Of a DNA stretch of 27,264 bases, positions 21,270 through 27,264 are shown in pieces. Made by a program: the position numbers and the translations under genes. Origin of the DNA: Chersky-822 sp035509195. GTDB lineage: Bacteria > Actinomycetota > Actinomycetes > Streptosporangiales > Streptosporangiaceae. The DNA lies in the NCBI GenBank assembly GCA_035509195.1, contig DATJLT010000095.1, positions 1-27,264 on the forward strand, read 5' to 3'. Each line of letters opens with the position of its first letter. Positions within the stretch are counted from its first letter, which is position 1. The notes beneath the pieces are model-generated. The model did no database searches and had not been told where the DNA came from. It saw only the letters and a program-made list of their open reading frames with translations.

Positions 21270-24200
21270 CTATCCAAGCAGCCTTTCCAGGTCATCGAGG
21301 CTCTCCGGATCCAGGTCTGCGTCGTCGAAGCCGTGCTTGTCGCGCAGCACGGCGGCGAGTTGCCTGGCTGTCGGGTTGAGGAACACGGCGCTGACGTCGA
21401 GATCGACAGCTAGCTCGGCATAGAGCCTGGAAATGAGCTGCAGTGCCCGCAGCGAGTCGCCGCCTGCGTCGAAGAAGCTGTCGGCCGTTCCGATATTCTC
21501 ATTGCCGAGAACGGTTGAGTAAAGGTCGACCAGCATCGTCTCCATCAGTGTCCTCGGCGGTACAGGTTCTGCCCTGCCCGCGACGGACTCGGGCGGCGGG
21601 AGGGCGGACTTGTCGACCTTGCCGTTGGTGGTCAGTGGTAGCTCGTCGAGAACGATCAGGTAGCTGGGGATCATGTAGCCGGGCAGCGTCCTCGCCAGAT
21701 GCGAGCGGAGGTCGGCGACTTGCGGCCGTGAGCCGGCGTCCGCCCTGACATAGCCGGCGAGTTGCTTGCGGCCCGCGTGGTTCGTCGCGGTCACCACAGC
21801 CTGGCCGACCTCTGGATGACTGAGCAGGGCGGCCTCGATCTCGCCAAGTTCCACTCGCAGGCCGTTGATCTTAACTTGATGATCGATTCGGCCAGCAAAC
21901 ACCAGCGTGCCGTCCAGCCGGCGCCTGACCAGGTCCCCGGTCTTGTAGAGGCGCCCGCCGGAGCGGAACGGGTCGTCGATGAACTTCTCGGCGGTAAGCT
22001 CGGGCCTGTTCAGGTAGCCACGGGCCACTCCAACGCCGCCGACGTGCAGTTCTCCGGTGACGCCCACCGGGACCGGGTTCAAGTGCTCGTCGAGTACGTA
22101 AGCCTGATAGTTGGGCTTCGGCCGGCCAATCGGCGGGGGCAGCGGCGTAGCAGGATCGAGCTTCATGAACGTCGAGCCGATCGAGCATTCGGTAGGCCCG
22201 TAGCCGTTGTAGATTTCCAGCCCGTCGCGCATCCAGGATCGCAGCAGTTCGCTGGTCAGCTCTTCGCCGGCGGAAAGGAGCGTATGCAGGTCGGGGAAAT
22301 CCTCTCCCACCAGAAGGCTTAGCACGGCGGGCGGCAGGCAGGCGAAAGTGACCTTGCTGCTGCGGATCAGCGCGGCCAGGCGGGGCGGCGAATGCAGCGT
22401 CTCGGCCGGTGCCAGCACCACCTTCGCCCCGGCCAGCAACGGCATGAACATGTCCATTACCGAGACATCGAAGGTGTAGGCGGCGAACGACAGCACAGCA
22501 CTATTCGGGGTGATATGCCAGGCGCCGATCATTCCCTGCAGGAAGTTGATCGCCTGCCTGTGTTCAACCACGACGCCTTTAGGCTGCCCGGTCGATCCCG
22601 ACGTGTAGATCACGTAAGCGACGTTCCATGGCCGGGCACGTACGTGAGCGTGCTCGCTGACTGCCGGCGCGGGCAGGTGGCCGTCGCCGAGCAAGAGCAA
22701 GGAGGCGCTGGTCGCTGGCAGGCTGGCCGCGCTCTCCTCGTCCGCGACGACCACGCACATGCCGGTGTCACCGATCATGTAGCCGAGTCGCTCACTAGGC
22801 AGGCCCGGATCGAGCGGCACGTACCCGCCTCCCGCCTTCCAGATGCCAAGCAACGTCGCGAGACGGGTGATGCCAGTCCGCATGCAGACGCCCACCAGGG
22901 TCTCTGAACCCACCCCGAGATCGCGTAGCCGCGCGGCGATCCGTTCGGCTCGGTTGTCAAGCTCGGCATAGCTGACCCGCTCGCCATCGAACTCGGCAGC
23001 GATCGCAGCTGGCGCCCGTGCGACCTGCTCTTCGAAGCCGTCGTGGATGCAGATCTGGGGAAACTCTCGCGCGGTGTCGTTCCACTCGGTGATTTCCCTG
23101 TGCAGTTCGGCGTCGGTGAGCACCGGCAAGTCCGTCAGCCCCGTAGCCGGGTCAGCGGCGGCGGCACGCAGTAGCACCTGGAGGTGGCCGAGCAGGCGCT
23201 GGATCGTGGCCTGGTCGAACAAGGCAGGCGGATAGGTGGCGCTGATCCGCAGGCCGTCTTCGCCGGGCCAGGCATCGATGCCAAGGTCATAGCGACTGGC
23301 GTGAACCTCGGCCGGCTGGGCGGCGAAAGTCACCCCTGCCGAGGTCACCTGGGTGGCCGGCTCATGCCACCCGAACCAGGTCTGGAATACCGGGAACCGG
23401 CCAGTATCCCGCTCGATTTCCAGCAGTTCAACGATCCGCGCGAACGGCAATTCCTGATGAGCGGACGCGTCTGCGACGGCTCGCCTGACCTGGGCAGTCA
23501 CGTCGAAAAATGAACTGTCAGTGGCTAGTTCTACTCTGATCGGCAGAACGTTCTCCAGGTAGCCGATCTGATCCGGCCGATCCCTGACCGGGGAGGTAGT
23601 GCCGATGATCAGGTCGGTCTGCCCGGTGTAGCGGTAAAGCAGCACGAACAACGCTGAGAGGAGGTCTGCCGAGCAGACGTCGGCATCGATAGTGACGGTC
23701 TCGACCGCGCCGTCGTGGCTGGCGAGCAGCGGTCGCTGCCGGTCGGCCGGGAACCGGGACACGGGGAATCCAGCCAGCGCCCCGAGCCAGTAGTCCTCCG
23801 CAGCAGGAATGCCAGACGTGCCACCGCTGGCTGGGGCGGTGCTGGCTGGGGTGGTGCTGGCTGGGGTGGTGCTGGCTGGGGCGGCGGTTGCGGGGCGGGT
23901 TGGCGCGGCGAATGGGCGGCCGGTTGCTTCGGCGGCGTAGAGGGCGGCGAGGTCGCGTAGGAGTACGCCGAGCGAACCGTCGTCGAACGCGACCTGGTGC
24001 ACGACGACTACGAGTTCGTGCTCCTCCGGCCCGACTCTGACCAGGTGTGCGCGCATCGGCCAGTCGGCGGCCAGGCGGAACGGCCGCGCGGCCTCGGCGA
24101 TGGCGAGATCGCGTACGTGGCCTTGCTTCGCGTCGGACAGGGCGAGCTTGACCGGGCCAGGAGGATCAATGATCGCTGTCGGCCTGCCGTCGGGTGCGGC

Positions 24201-24395
24201 GGGCATGCGTGTGCGCAGCGCCGGGTGCCTGGCCACGAGGGCGTCGAGCGCACGGCGGAGGGCGGCCAAGTCGAGCCGGCCGCGCAGACTGAGCTGCCAC
24301 GCGAGGTTATGGGCCGCGAGGCCGTGGTGGAACTCGTCGATGAACCACAGTTGCTGCTGATTCGCGGTAAGGGCGGTCGCGCTTTCCGCGTTCAT
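21270..24395 (-). CDS. NRPS 1: degenerate C-A-PCP module
   Basis: This 1041-residue protein is the first NRPS of the operon. The C domain keeps ANQQQLWFIDEF, HPALRTRM and HQELPFARIVELL. Its active-site motif reads VHQVAFDDG (H133, Q134), so the second, catalytic His of HHxxxDG is Gln and Gly is Asp. The segment that normally reads YADYAxWQR is replaced by a Pro-Ala-Ser-Thr repeat (23826-23885). The A domain is intact (YVIYTSGSTGQPKG near residue 598, NGYGPTE, YKTGD, NGKVDK). Its pocket by eye is D-V-M-C-L-A-G-I-G-K, substrate unknown. The carrier serine is S981 (DAGGDSLRAL), and an acidic tail (DDADLDPESLDDLERLLG) may dock to NRPS 2. There is no TE. The ATG at 24395 was chosen because the longer frame to 24611 translates repeat DNA; the ribosome site is weak. 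Confidence 0.93.
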   Translation of the reverse strand: MNAESATALTANQQQLWFIDEFHHGLAAHNLAWQLSLRGRLDLAALRRALDALVARHPALRTRMPAAPDGRPTAIIDPPGPVKLALSDAKQGHVRDLAIAEAARPFRLAADWPMRAHLVRVGPEEHELVVVVHQVAFDDGSLGVLLRDLAALYAAEATGRPFAAPTRPATAAPASTTPASTTPASTAPASGGTSGIPAAEDYWLGALAGFPVSRFPADRQRPLLASHDGAVETVTIDADVCSADLLSALFVLLYRYTGQTDLIIGTTSPVRDRPDQIGYLENVLPIRVELATDSSFFDVTAQVRRAVADASAHQELPFARIVELLEIERDTGRFPVFQTWFGWHEPATQVTSAGVTFAAQPAEVHASRYDLGIDAWPGEDGLRISATYPPALFDQATIQRLLGHLQVLLRAAAADPATGLTDLPVLTDAELHREITEWNDTAREFPQICIHDGFEEQVARAPAAIAAEFDGERVSYAELDNRAERIAARLRDLGVGSETLVGVCMRTGITRLATLLGIWKAGGGYVPLDPGLPSERLGYMIGDTGMCVVVADEESAASLPATSASLLLLGDGHLPAPAVSEHAHVRARPWNVAYVIYTSGSTGQPKGVVVEHRQAINFLQGMIGAWHITPNSAVLSFAAYTFDVSVMDMFMPLLAGAKVVLAPAETLHSPPRLAALIRSSKVTFACLPPAVLSLLVGEDFPDLHTLLSAGEELTSELLRSWMRDGLEIYNGYGPTECSIGSTFMKLDPATPLPPPIGRPKPNYQAYVLDEHLNPVPVGVTGELHVGGVGVARGYLNRPELTAEKFIDDPFRSGGRLYKTGDLVRRRLDGTLVFAGRIDHQVKINGLRVELGEIEAALLSHPEVGQAVVTATNHAGRKQLAGYVRADAGSRPQVADLRSHLARTLPGYMIPSYLIVLDELPLTTNGKVDKSALPPPESVAGRAEPVPPRTLMETMLVDLYSTVLGNENIGTADSFFDAGGDSLRALQLISRLYAELAVDLDVSAVFLNPTARQLAAVLRDKHGFDDADLDPESLDDLERLLG
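23826..23885 (-). repeat. 15-bp tandem repeat, 4 units, in NRPS 1 C domain
   Basis: Four 15-bp units GCTGGCTGGGG(C/T)GG(T/C) encode a run of PAST-type pentapeptides between the N- and C-terminal halves of the first C domain. The two middle units are identical, so expansion is recent. It sits where active C domains carry a conserved Y-A-D-Y-A-x-W helix. Confidence 0.93.
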
Positions 24396-24406
24396 GTTCT
24401 TGGCGT

Positions 24407-24790
24407 TCAAGGCGCTATCCGTTCTGCTGCGGCTCTGCGGGGACTTCCTTGCGGTGCCCTCTGCCAGCGCACGTGGTCCAGCGAACAGCATCGCTGGCTC
24501 GCTGATGCTGTTCCTGGCCGGTCGGGAACGACAACGATGGCCCGGAGATGCTGTTCCGACAGCATCAGAGTTCCACTGATGCTGTCGGACCTGGCCTGGC
24601 AACGACAACAACTGGCCAGCGATGTTGTAACCGGGGAACCGTCCCGGCGCCGGCCTTTGCGGGGGGCCAGCGACGCGGCGGCTGATTCCCCGGCGGGCAC
24701 CGGCGGGGGAGCCGACGGTGGAGCCGGCGGGGGAGTCGGCGGGGGAGTCGGCGCGGGCACCGGCGGGGGAGCCGGCAGGGCTATGTCCAC
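24407..24790 (-). CDS. Doubtful proline-rich ORF between MFS and NRPS 1
   Basis: A frame of 127 codons begins with GTG at 24790, four bases after the MFS stop, and ends just upstream of NRPS 1. Its first 30 residues are a Pro-rich repeat (PPPVPAPTPPP type) produced by the 12-bp array. The rest translates palindromic repeats and the duplicated MFS tail in another frame. There is no ribosome site and no recognisable domain. It is most likely a chance frame through repetitive DNA, recorded only because it fills an intra-operon gap. Confidence 0.15.
   Translation of the reverse strand: MDIALPAPPPVPAPTPPPTPPPAPPSAPPPVPAGESAAASLAPRKGRRRDGSPVTTSLASCCRCQARSDSISGTLMLSEQHLRAIVVVPDRPGTASASQRCCSLDHVRWQRAPQGSPRRAAAERIAP
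24414..24451 (-). pseudogene. Diverged duplicate of the MFS gene 3' end
   Basis: On the reverse strand this stretch ends in CCGCAGCAGAACGGATAG, identical to the last 18 bases of the MFS gene. The whole copy matches 24794-24831 at about 32 of 38 bases. Read in frame it gives KEVPAEPQQNG-stop, against KEMPTGPQQNG-stop in the real gene. The remnant stop is 19 bases from the NRPS 1 start, a normal operon spacing. Confidence 0.75.
24483..24634. repeat. Palindromic repeat cluster, same family as 1551-1692
   Basis: It contains GAACAGCATC (24483-24492) facing GATGCTGTTC (24504-24513). A 26-base unit at 24528-24553 matches the unit at 1590-1615 at 23 of 26 positions. Another unit lies at about 24602-24627 (ACGACAACAACTGGCCAGCG then GATGTTG). 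A 15-base word, AACAGCATCGCTGGC at 24484-24498, is the exact reverse complement of 1634-1648. No coding role is apparent. Confidence 0.75.
24555..24589. repeat. Perfect 14-bp inverted repeat (hairpin)
   Basis: TCCGACAGCATCAG at 24555-24568 is perfectly complementary to CTGATGCTGTCGGA at 24576-24589 across a seven-base loop. It lies in the leader between MFS and NRPS 1 and could act as an RNA processing or stabilising stem, a partial terminator or a protein site. No T-run follows on either strand. Confidence 0.75.
24695..24778. repeat. 12-bp GC-rich tandem array, 7 units
   Basis: Seven 12-bp units of the type GGGAGCCGGCGG / GGGAGTCGGCGG / GGGCACCGGCGG are stacked just downstream of the MFS stop. 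The same short-unit architecture as the coding repeats suggests replication slippage. Here it is apparently non-coding. Confidence 0.88.
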
Positions 24791-24794
24791 GTGG

Positions 24795-26102
24795 CTATCC
24801 GTTCTGCTGCGGTCCTGTCGGCATTTCCTTGAGCCGGAAAACGGGGGAGAAGGTCAGCCAGGCCATGGGCAGCGTCAGCGCGATCACCGAGATCACCATT
24901 GCATGCCGCAGGCCCACGGTGCTGCCGAGCACTCCCGCAAGGAACGCGCCGACCGGGAGGGCGCCGAAAAGCATCATCCGGTAGGTGGCGTTCATCCTGG
25001 CCAGCAGCCGGTTTGGAGTAAGCACCTGCCGGAGCGTGATCGTGTTCACGTTCCACATGGAGATGCCGAACCCGTGCCCGAACCAGGCGGCGACGAGAAA
25101 AACCATCGACAAGTAGCTGGCGTTGCGCGGGATCAGCAGCAGGATCGGTGACGCACAGACCAGGATGATCGCCAGGCCCATCATCTTGGACATGCCGAGC
25201 GCCCGCTGCACCCGAGCCGCGAGCAGTGACCCGAACAGCGCCCCGGCGGCGAGGGCACCGATCGCCACGCCGAGCCGGTCGGGGCTCAGGTGCAGCACCC
25301 GCACGCCATACAACGCGAACATCGTGGAGACCGCGCCGAAGCCGACGTTGAGCACGGCCGACTGGCCGAGCAGGATCCTGAGCAATTTCGTGCCGTAGAC
25401 GGCGCGGAAGCCCTCGGCGAGCGATTGCCTGATCGAAGCTCGCTCGGCGGGATGCTCGGGCGCTGGCTCGCGCTTCCTGATCGCGATGATCCCGCCGGCC
25501 GAGAACAGGTAAGACACCGCGTCAACCGACAGCGTGATCGGCGCGGTGATAAGCCCGACGATCAGCCCGGCAAGCCCCGGCCCCGCGATGCCCGCGAACG
25601 CGGTGCTGGCCTGCAGCTTGCTGTTGCTTTCCGTGAGGTGGTCGCGGTCGACGAGGAAGGGGACGTAGGAAAGTGCTCCGACATCGAAGATCACGGTCAG
25701 GCCCCCCGACAGCGTGATCACGACATACAGCAAGCCGATGGACAGGTACCCGGTCACGGACGAGAGCGGCACCAGTCCGATCAGCACCACGTTCCCGAAC
25801 GCGCACATGATCATGATCGGCCGCCGCCGGCGGCGGTCAAGCCAGACTCCGGCGAAGATCGCGACGACGATCACCGGGACGAATTTCAGCGCGTTGAGCA
25901 CGCCGACCTGGAACGCGGTCGCGTGCAGTGTAATGATCGCGACCAGCGGCATCGTGAACTGCGTGACCTGACTGCCGACCTGGGAGATCGTTTCCCCTGT
26001 GAACAGCCGCGCGAAGTCCGGATTGCCGAGCACGCCGCCTGACCCGGCGGCGGTTGGCCCGCGTGTCGTCCGGGCGGGGGCCGGGACGGGATGTGGTGAC
26101 AT
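24795..26102 (-). CDS. MFS exporter (DHA3/EntS-like)
   Basis: The 435-residue protein is a 12-helix major facilitator of the drug/siderophore exporter type. After a 30-residue cytoplasmic start come FARLFTGETISQVGSQVTQF and a helix pair, then GVWLDRRRRRPIMI, the motif A loop between helices 2 and 3. The central loop after helix 6 contains KREPAPEHPAERASIRQSLAEGFR, as in EntS-like transporters, and the second half has GLLxAARVQRALG-type loop elements. It probably exports the peptide product or gives resistance. The ATG at 26102 is two bases after the stop of the AMP ligase gene, so both are in one operon with the NRPS genes. The last 38 bases of the gene are repeated, diverged, near the NRPS 1 start. 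Confidence 0.93.
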   Translation of the reverse strand: MSPHPVPAPARTTRGPTAAGSGGVLGNPDFARLFTGETISQVGSQVTQFTMPLVAIITLHATAFQVGVLNALKFVPVIVVAIFAGVWLDRRRRRPIMIMCAFGNVVLIGLVPLSSVTGYLSIGLLYVVITLSGGLTVIFDVGALSYVPFLVDRDHLTESNSKLQASTAFAGIAGPGLAGLIVGLITAPITLSVDAVSYLFSAGGIIAIRKREPAPEHPAERASIRQSLAEGFRAVYGTKLLRILLGQSAVLNVGFGAVSTMFALYGVRVLHLSPDRLGVAIGALAAGALFGSLLAARVQRALGMSKMMGLAIILVCASPILLLIPRNASYLSMVFLVAAWFGHGFGISMWNVNTITLRQVLTPNRLLARMNATYRMMLFGALPVGAFLAGVLGSTVGLRHAMVISVIALTLPMAWLTFSPVFRLKEMPTGPQQNG

Positions 26103-26104
26103 CG

Positions 26105-27264
26105 TTACTGGCCCCCTGTGAGCTGATCGGCGTAACGGTCGAAGATCTGCTGGCGGCGCGGCTTGAATTGGGACGTCAGCAAGCCGTTCTCGATGCTGAA
26201 CCGCTGTGTGGCGACGACGAGTTCCTTGATCTGCTCGTCACGAGTGAAGGCGGCATTGGCCTCGGCCAAACGCCGGCGGATTGCCTCGGCATCCGGAGAA
26301 TCGCTCGCGGGCGAGACAACGGCGACAAGGTAGGTCTGGGCCGGGCAGAAGATCACGGCCTCCTCGATGGCCGGGCTCGCCTTGAGGAACTCTTCGATCG
26401 GCCTGACGATGACCTTCTTGCCGTTGTCGAGCACTATCACGTCGTCGGAACGGCCCCTGATGAACAAGAACCCGTCCTCGTCCAGGTAGCCAAGATCACC
26501 CGTGCGGACCGTGCCGTCCGGCGCGAACACCCGCTCTGACTCGCCGGGAGCCGCGTACTCATAGCGCCAGTTGACCGGATGGTCGCTGTGTACGCTGACC
26601 ACGCCGTCGGCGTCGAGGAGCACCTTCTTGCCAGGCAGAACCTTCCCGACACTGCCCTCCCGGTGGGCGCCAGGACAGTTCTTCGCCACGATGCAGGTCT
26701 CGTTCAGGCCGTAACCCTCGTAGATCGGCAGGCCGAGATCCGTAAAGAACCGCAGCACCGACTGGCGGGCAGGGGCCGATCCGGTCCACAGGTACCTGAT
26801 CTGGTCACCGAACAAGGTATCGGTCGCCGCACGCAGGCTGGCGGGGTCAGGTGCGCGAGTTTCCAGGTGCTTCTTGGCTGTCTCGTAAAAGGCGGGGACA
26901 CCCATGATTACCGTCGGCCGCGTGCGCCGCATCGTCGCGAACGCGGCCTCGTAACTGCTGATCGTGACGTCGTGGCCGAACGCGAGGGCCGAGTACACCC
27001 AGTAGCGCTGCTGCAGGAGGGACAGCGGCAGGAAAACGAAGATGTTGTCCGCCGGCCCGTGCGCGAACATTTCCTGCACGGCGCTGACCGACGCGTCGAT
27101 GCTGCCGACCGTCGCCGCGAGGCCCTTCGGCTCGCCGGTGCTGCCTGAGGTGAACTTGATCGTGGTCGTGTCGGCCGGGCAGTACTCGATGGGCGGGAGG
27201 CGGCACGCGGGATTGGCGGCTGCGATCAGCCGGGCGACATCGGTGACCGGGCGGATCCTTTCCT
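26105..27264 (-). CDS. AMP-dependent acyl ligase (acyl-CoA synthetase-like), 5' end cut by window edge
   Basis: The frame is open to the right edge of the window, so the N-terminus is missing; about 385 residues are visible. The visible part begins just before the P-loop motif TIKFTSGSTGEPKGL. It continues with IYEGYGLNETC (A5), VRTGDLGYLDEDGFLFIRGR (A7/A8) and ends with SQFKPRRQQIF, where the lysine is the likely A10 residue. The style is closer to long-chain acyl-CoA synthetases than to NRPS A domains, and no carrier domain follows. It should activate a carboxylic acid as acyl-AMP for transfer to CoA or to a carrier protein such as the ACP at 2615. It is the first visible gene of the minus-strand operon, two bases from the MFS gene. 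The promoter lies outside the window. Confidence 0.9.
   Translation of the reverse strand, partial: ERIRPVTDVARLIAAANPACRLPPIEYCPADTTTIKFTSGSTGEPKGLAATVGSIDASVSAVQEMFAHGPADNIFVFLPLSLLQQRYWVYSALAFGHDVTISSYEAAFATMRRTRPTVIMGVPAFYETAKKHLETRAPDPASLRAATDTLFGDQIRYLWTGSAPARQSVLRFFTDLGLPIYEGYGLNETCIVAKNCPGAHREGSVGKVLPGKKVLLDADGVVSVHSDHPVNWRYEYAAPGESERVFAPDGTVRTGDLGYLDEDGFLFIRGRSDDVIVLDNGKKVIVRPIEEFLKASPAIEEAVIFCPAQTYLVAVVSPASDSPDAEAIRRRLAEANAAFTRDEQIKELVVATQRFSIENGLLTSQFKPRRQQIFDRYADQLTGGQ

Larger units (their letters stand above)
24396..24794. other. 400-base gap between MFS and NRPS 1: repeats and duplicated tail
   Basis: The gap inside the minus-strand operon contains four distinct things. A diverged copy of the end of the MFS gene lies at 24414-24451. 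A cluster of the palindromic repeat family also seen at 1551-1692 lies at 24483-24634. A perfect 14-bp hairpin lies at 24555-24589. A seven-unit 12-bp GC-rich array lies at 24695-24778. Apart from a doubtful proline-rich frame there is no gene. The arrangement looks like inserted DNA separating MFS from NRPS 1. Confidence 0.7.

Noticed and set aside
13055..24395. Frameshift or broken NRPS
   Set aside because: All three reading frames are complete, domains are contiguous and the tandem repeats keep frame.
24396..24611. 72-codon N-terminal extension of NRPS 1
   Set aside because: It translates the palindromic repeats and the duplicated MFS tail, has no domain and no better ribosome site. The C-domain homology begins right after the ATG at 24395.
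13055..26102. Catechol siderophore cluster (EntF-like C-A-PCP-TE plus EntS-like exporter)
   Set aside because: No isochorismate or dihydroxybenzoate genes, no ferric-siderophore uptake genes, and A-domain pockets do not look like serine.

Overview
This is a GC-rich actinomycete chromosomal segment, judged from strong third-position G/C bias, GTG/TTG starts, GGAGG-type ribosome sites and family content. The exact genus cannot be read from it. Most of the window, from about position 1738 past the right edge, looks like a nonribosomal peptide (NRPS) biosynthetic gene cluster. I do not recognise it as the cluster of any named product.

Layout. (1) 1-1417: a SAM methyltransferase cut by the left edge and a hemerythrin-domain protein, probably flanking genes. 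(2) 1418-1737: a palindromic repeat patch resembling a miniature inverted-repeat element. (3) 1738-2499 (-): an Sfp-type phosphopantetheinyl transferase that would activate the carrier proteins. (4) 2615-9727 (+): a tightly packed operon behind a near-consensus promoter. It encodes an acyl carrier protein, a GNAT acetyltransferase, a C45 (penicillin acyltransferase-like) acyltransferase/hydrolase, a type II thioesterase, a KAS III-like enzyme, a double heme-oxygenase-like diiron oxidase (HDO) and a secreted seven-repeat propeller protein. (5) 9790-10065 (-): a small membrane protein. (6) 10353-12386 (+): a GntR/HutC regulator, a second methyltransferase and a YbaK-type aminoacyl-tRNA deacylase. 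(7) 27264 down to 12405 (-): an acyl-activating AMP ligase cut by the right edge, an MFS exporter, three single-module NRPS proteins and a conserved protein of unknown function whose start overlaps the last NRPS stop.

How the parts may work together (inference). The NRPS proteins read C*-A-PCP, C-A-PCP-TE and C-A-PCP-TE. The first C domain has lost its catalytic His. The second and third proteins are paralogues and each ends in its own thioesterase. The plus-strand cassette looks like a separate unit that builds or tailors a carrier-bound acyl or amino-acyl building block: carrier, acyl transfer, oxidation, editing. The YbaK-like protein could protect translation from a non-protein amino acid made by the pathway.

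Two further features stand out. Short 12-15 bp tandem repeats have expanded in frame in at least five places inside the biosynthetic genes, with another array between genes. A family of short palindromic repeats occurs both left of the cluster and between the exporter and NRPS 1, where a diverged 38-bp copy of the exporter's 3' end suggests an insertion into an ancestral operon junction.
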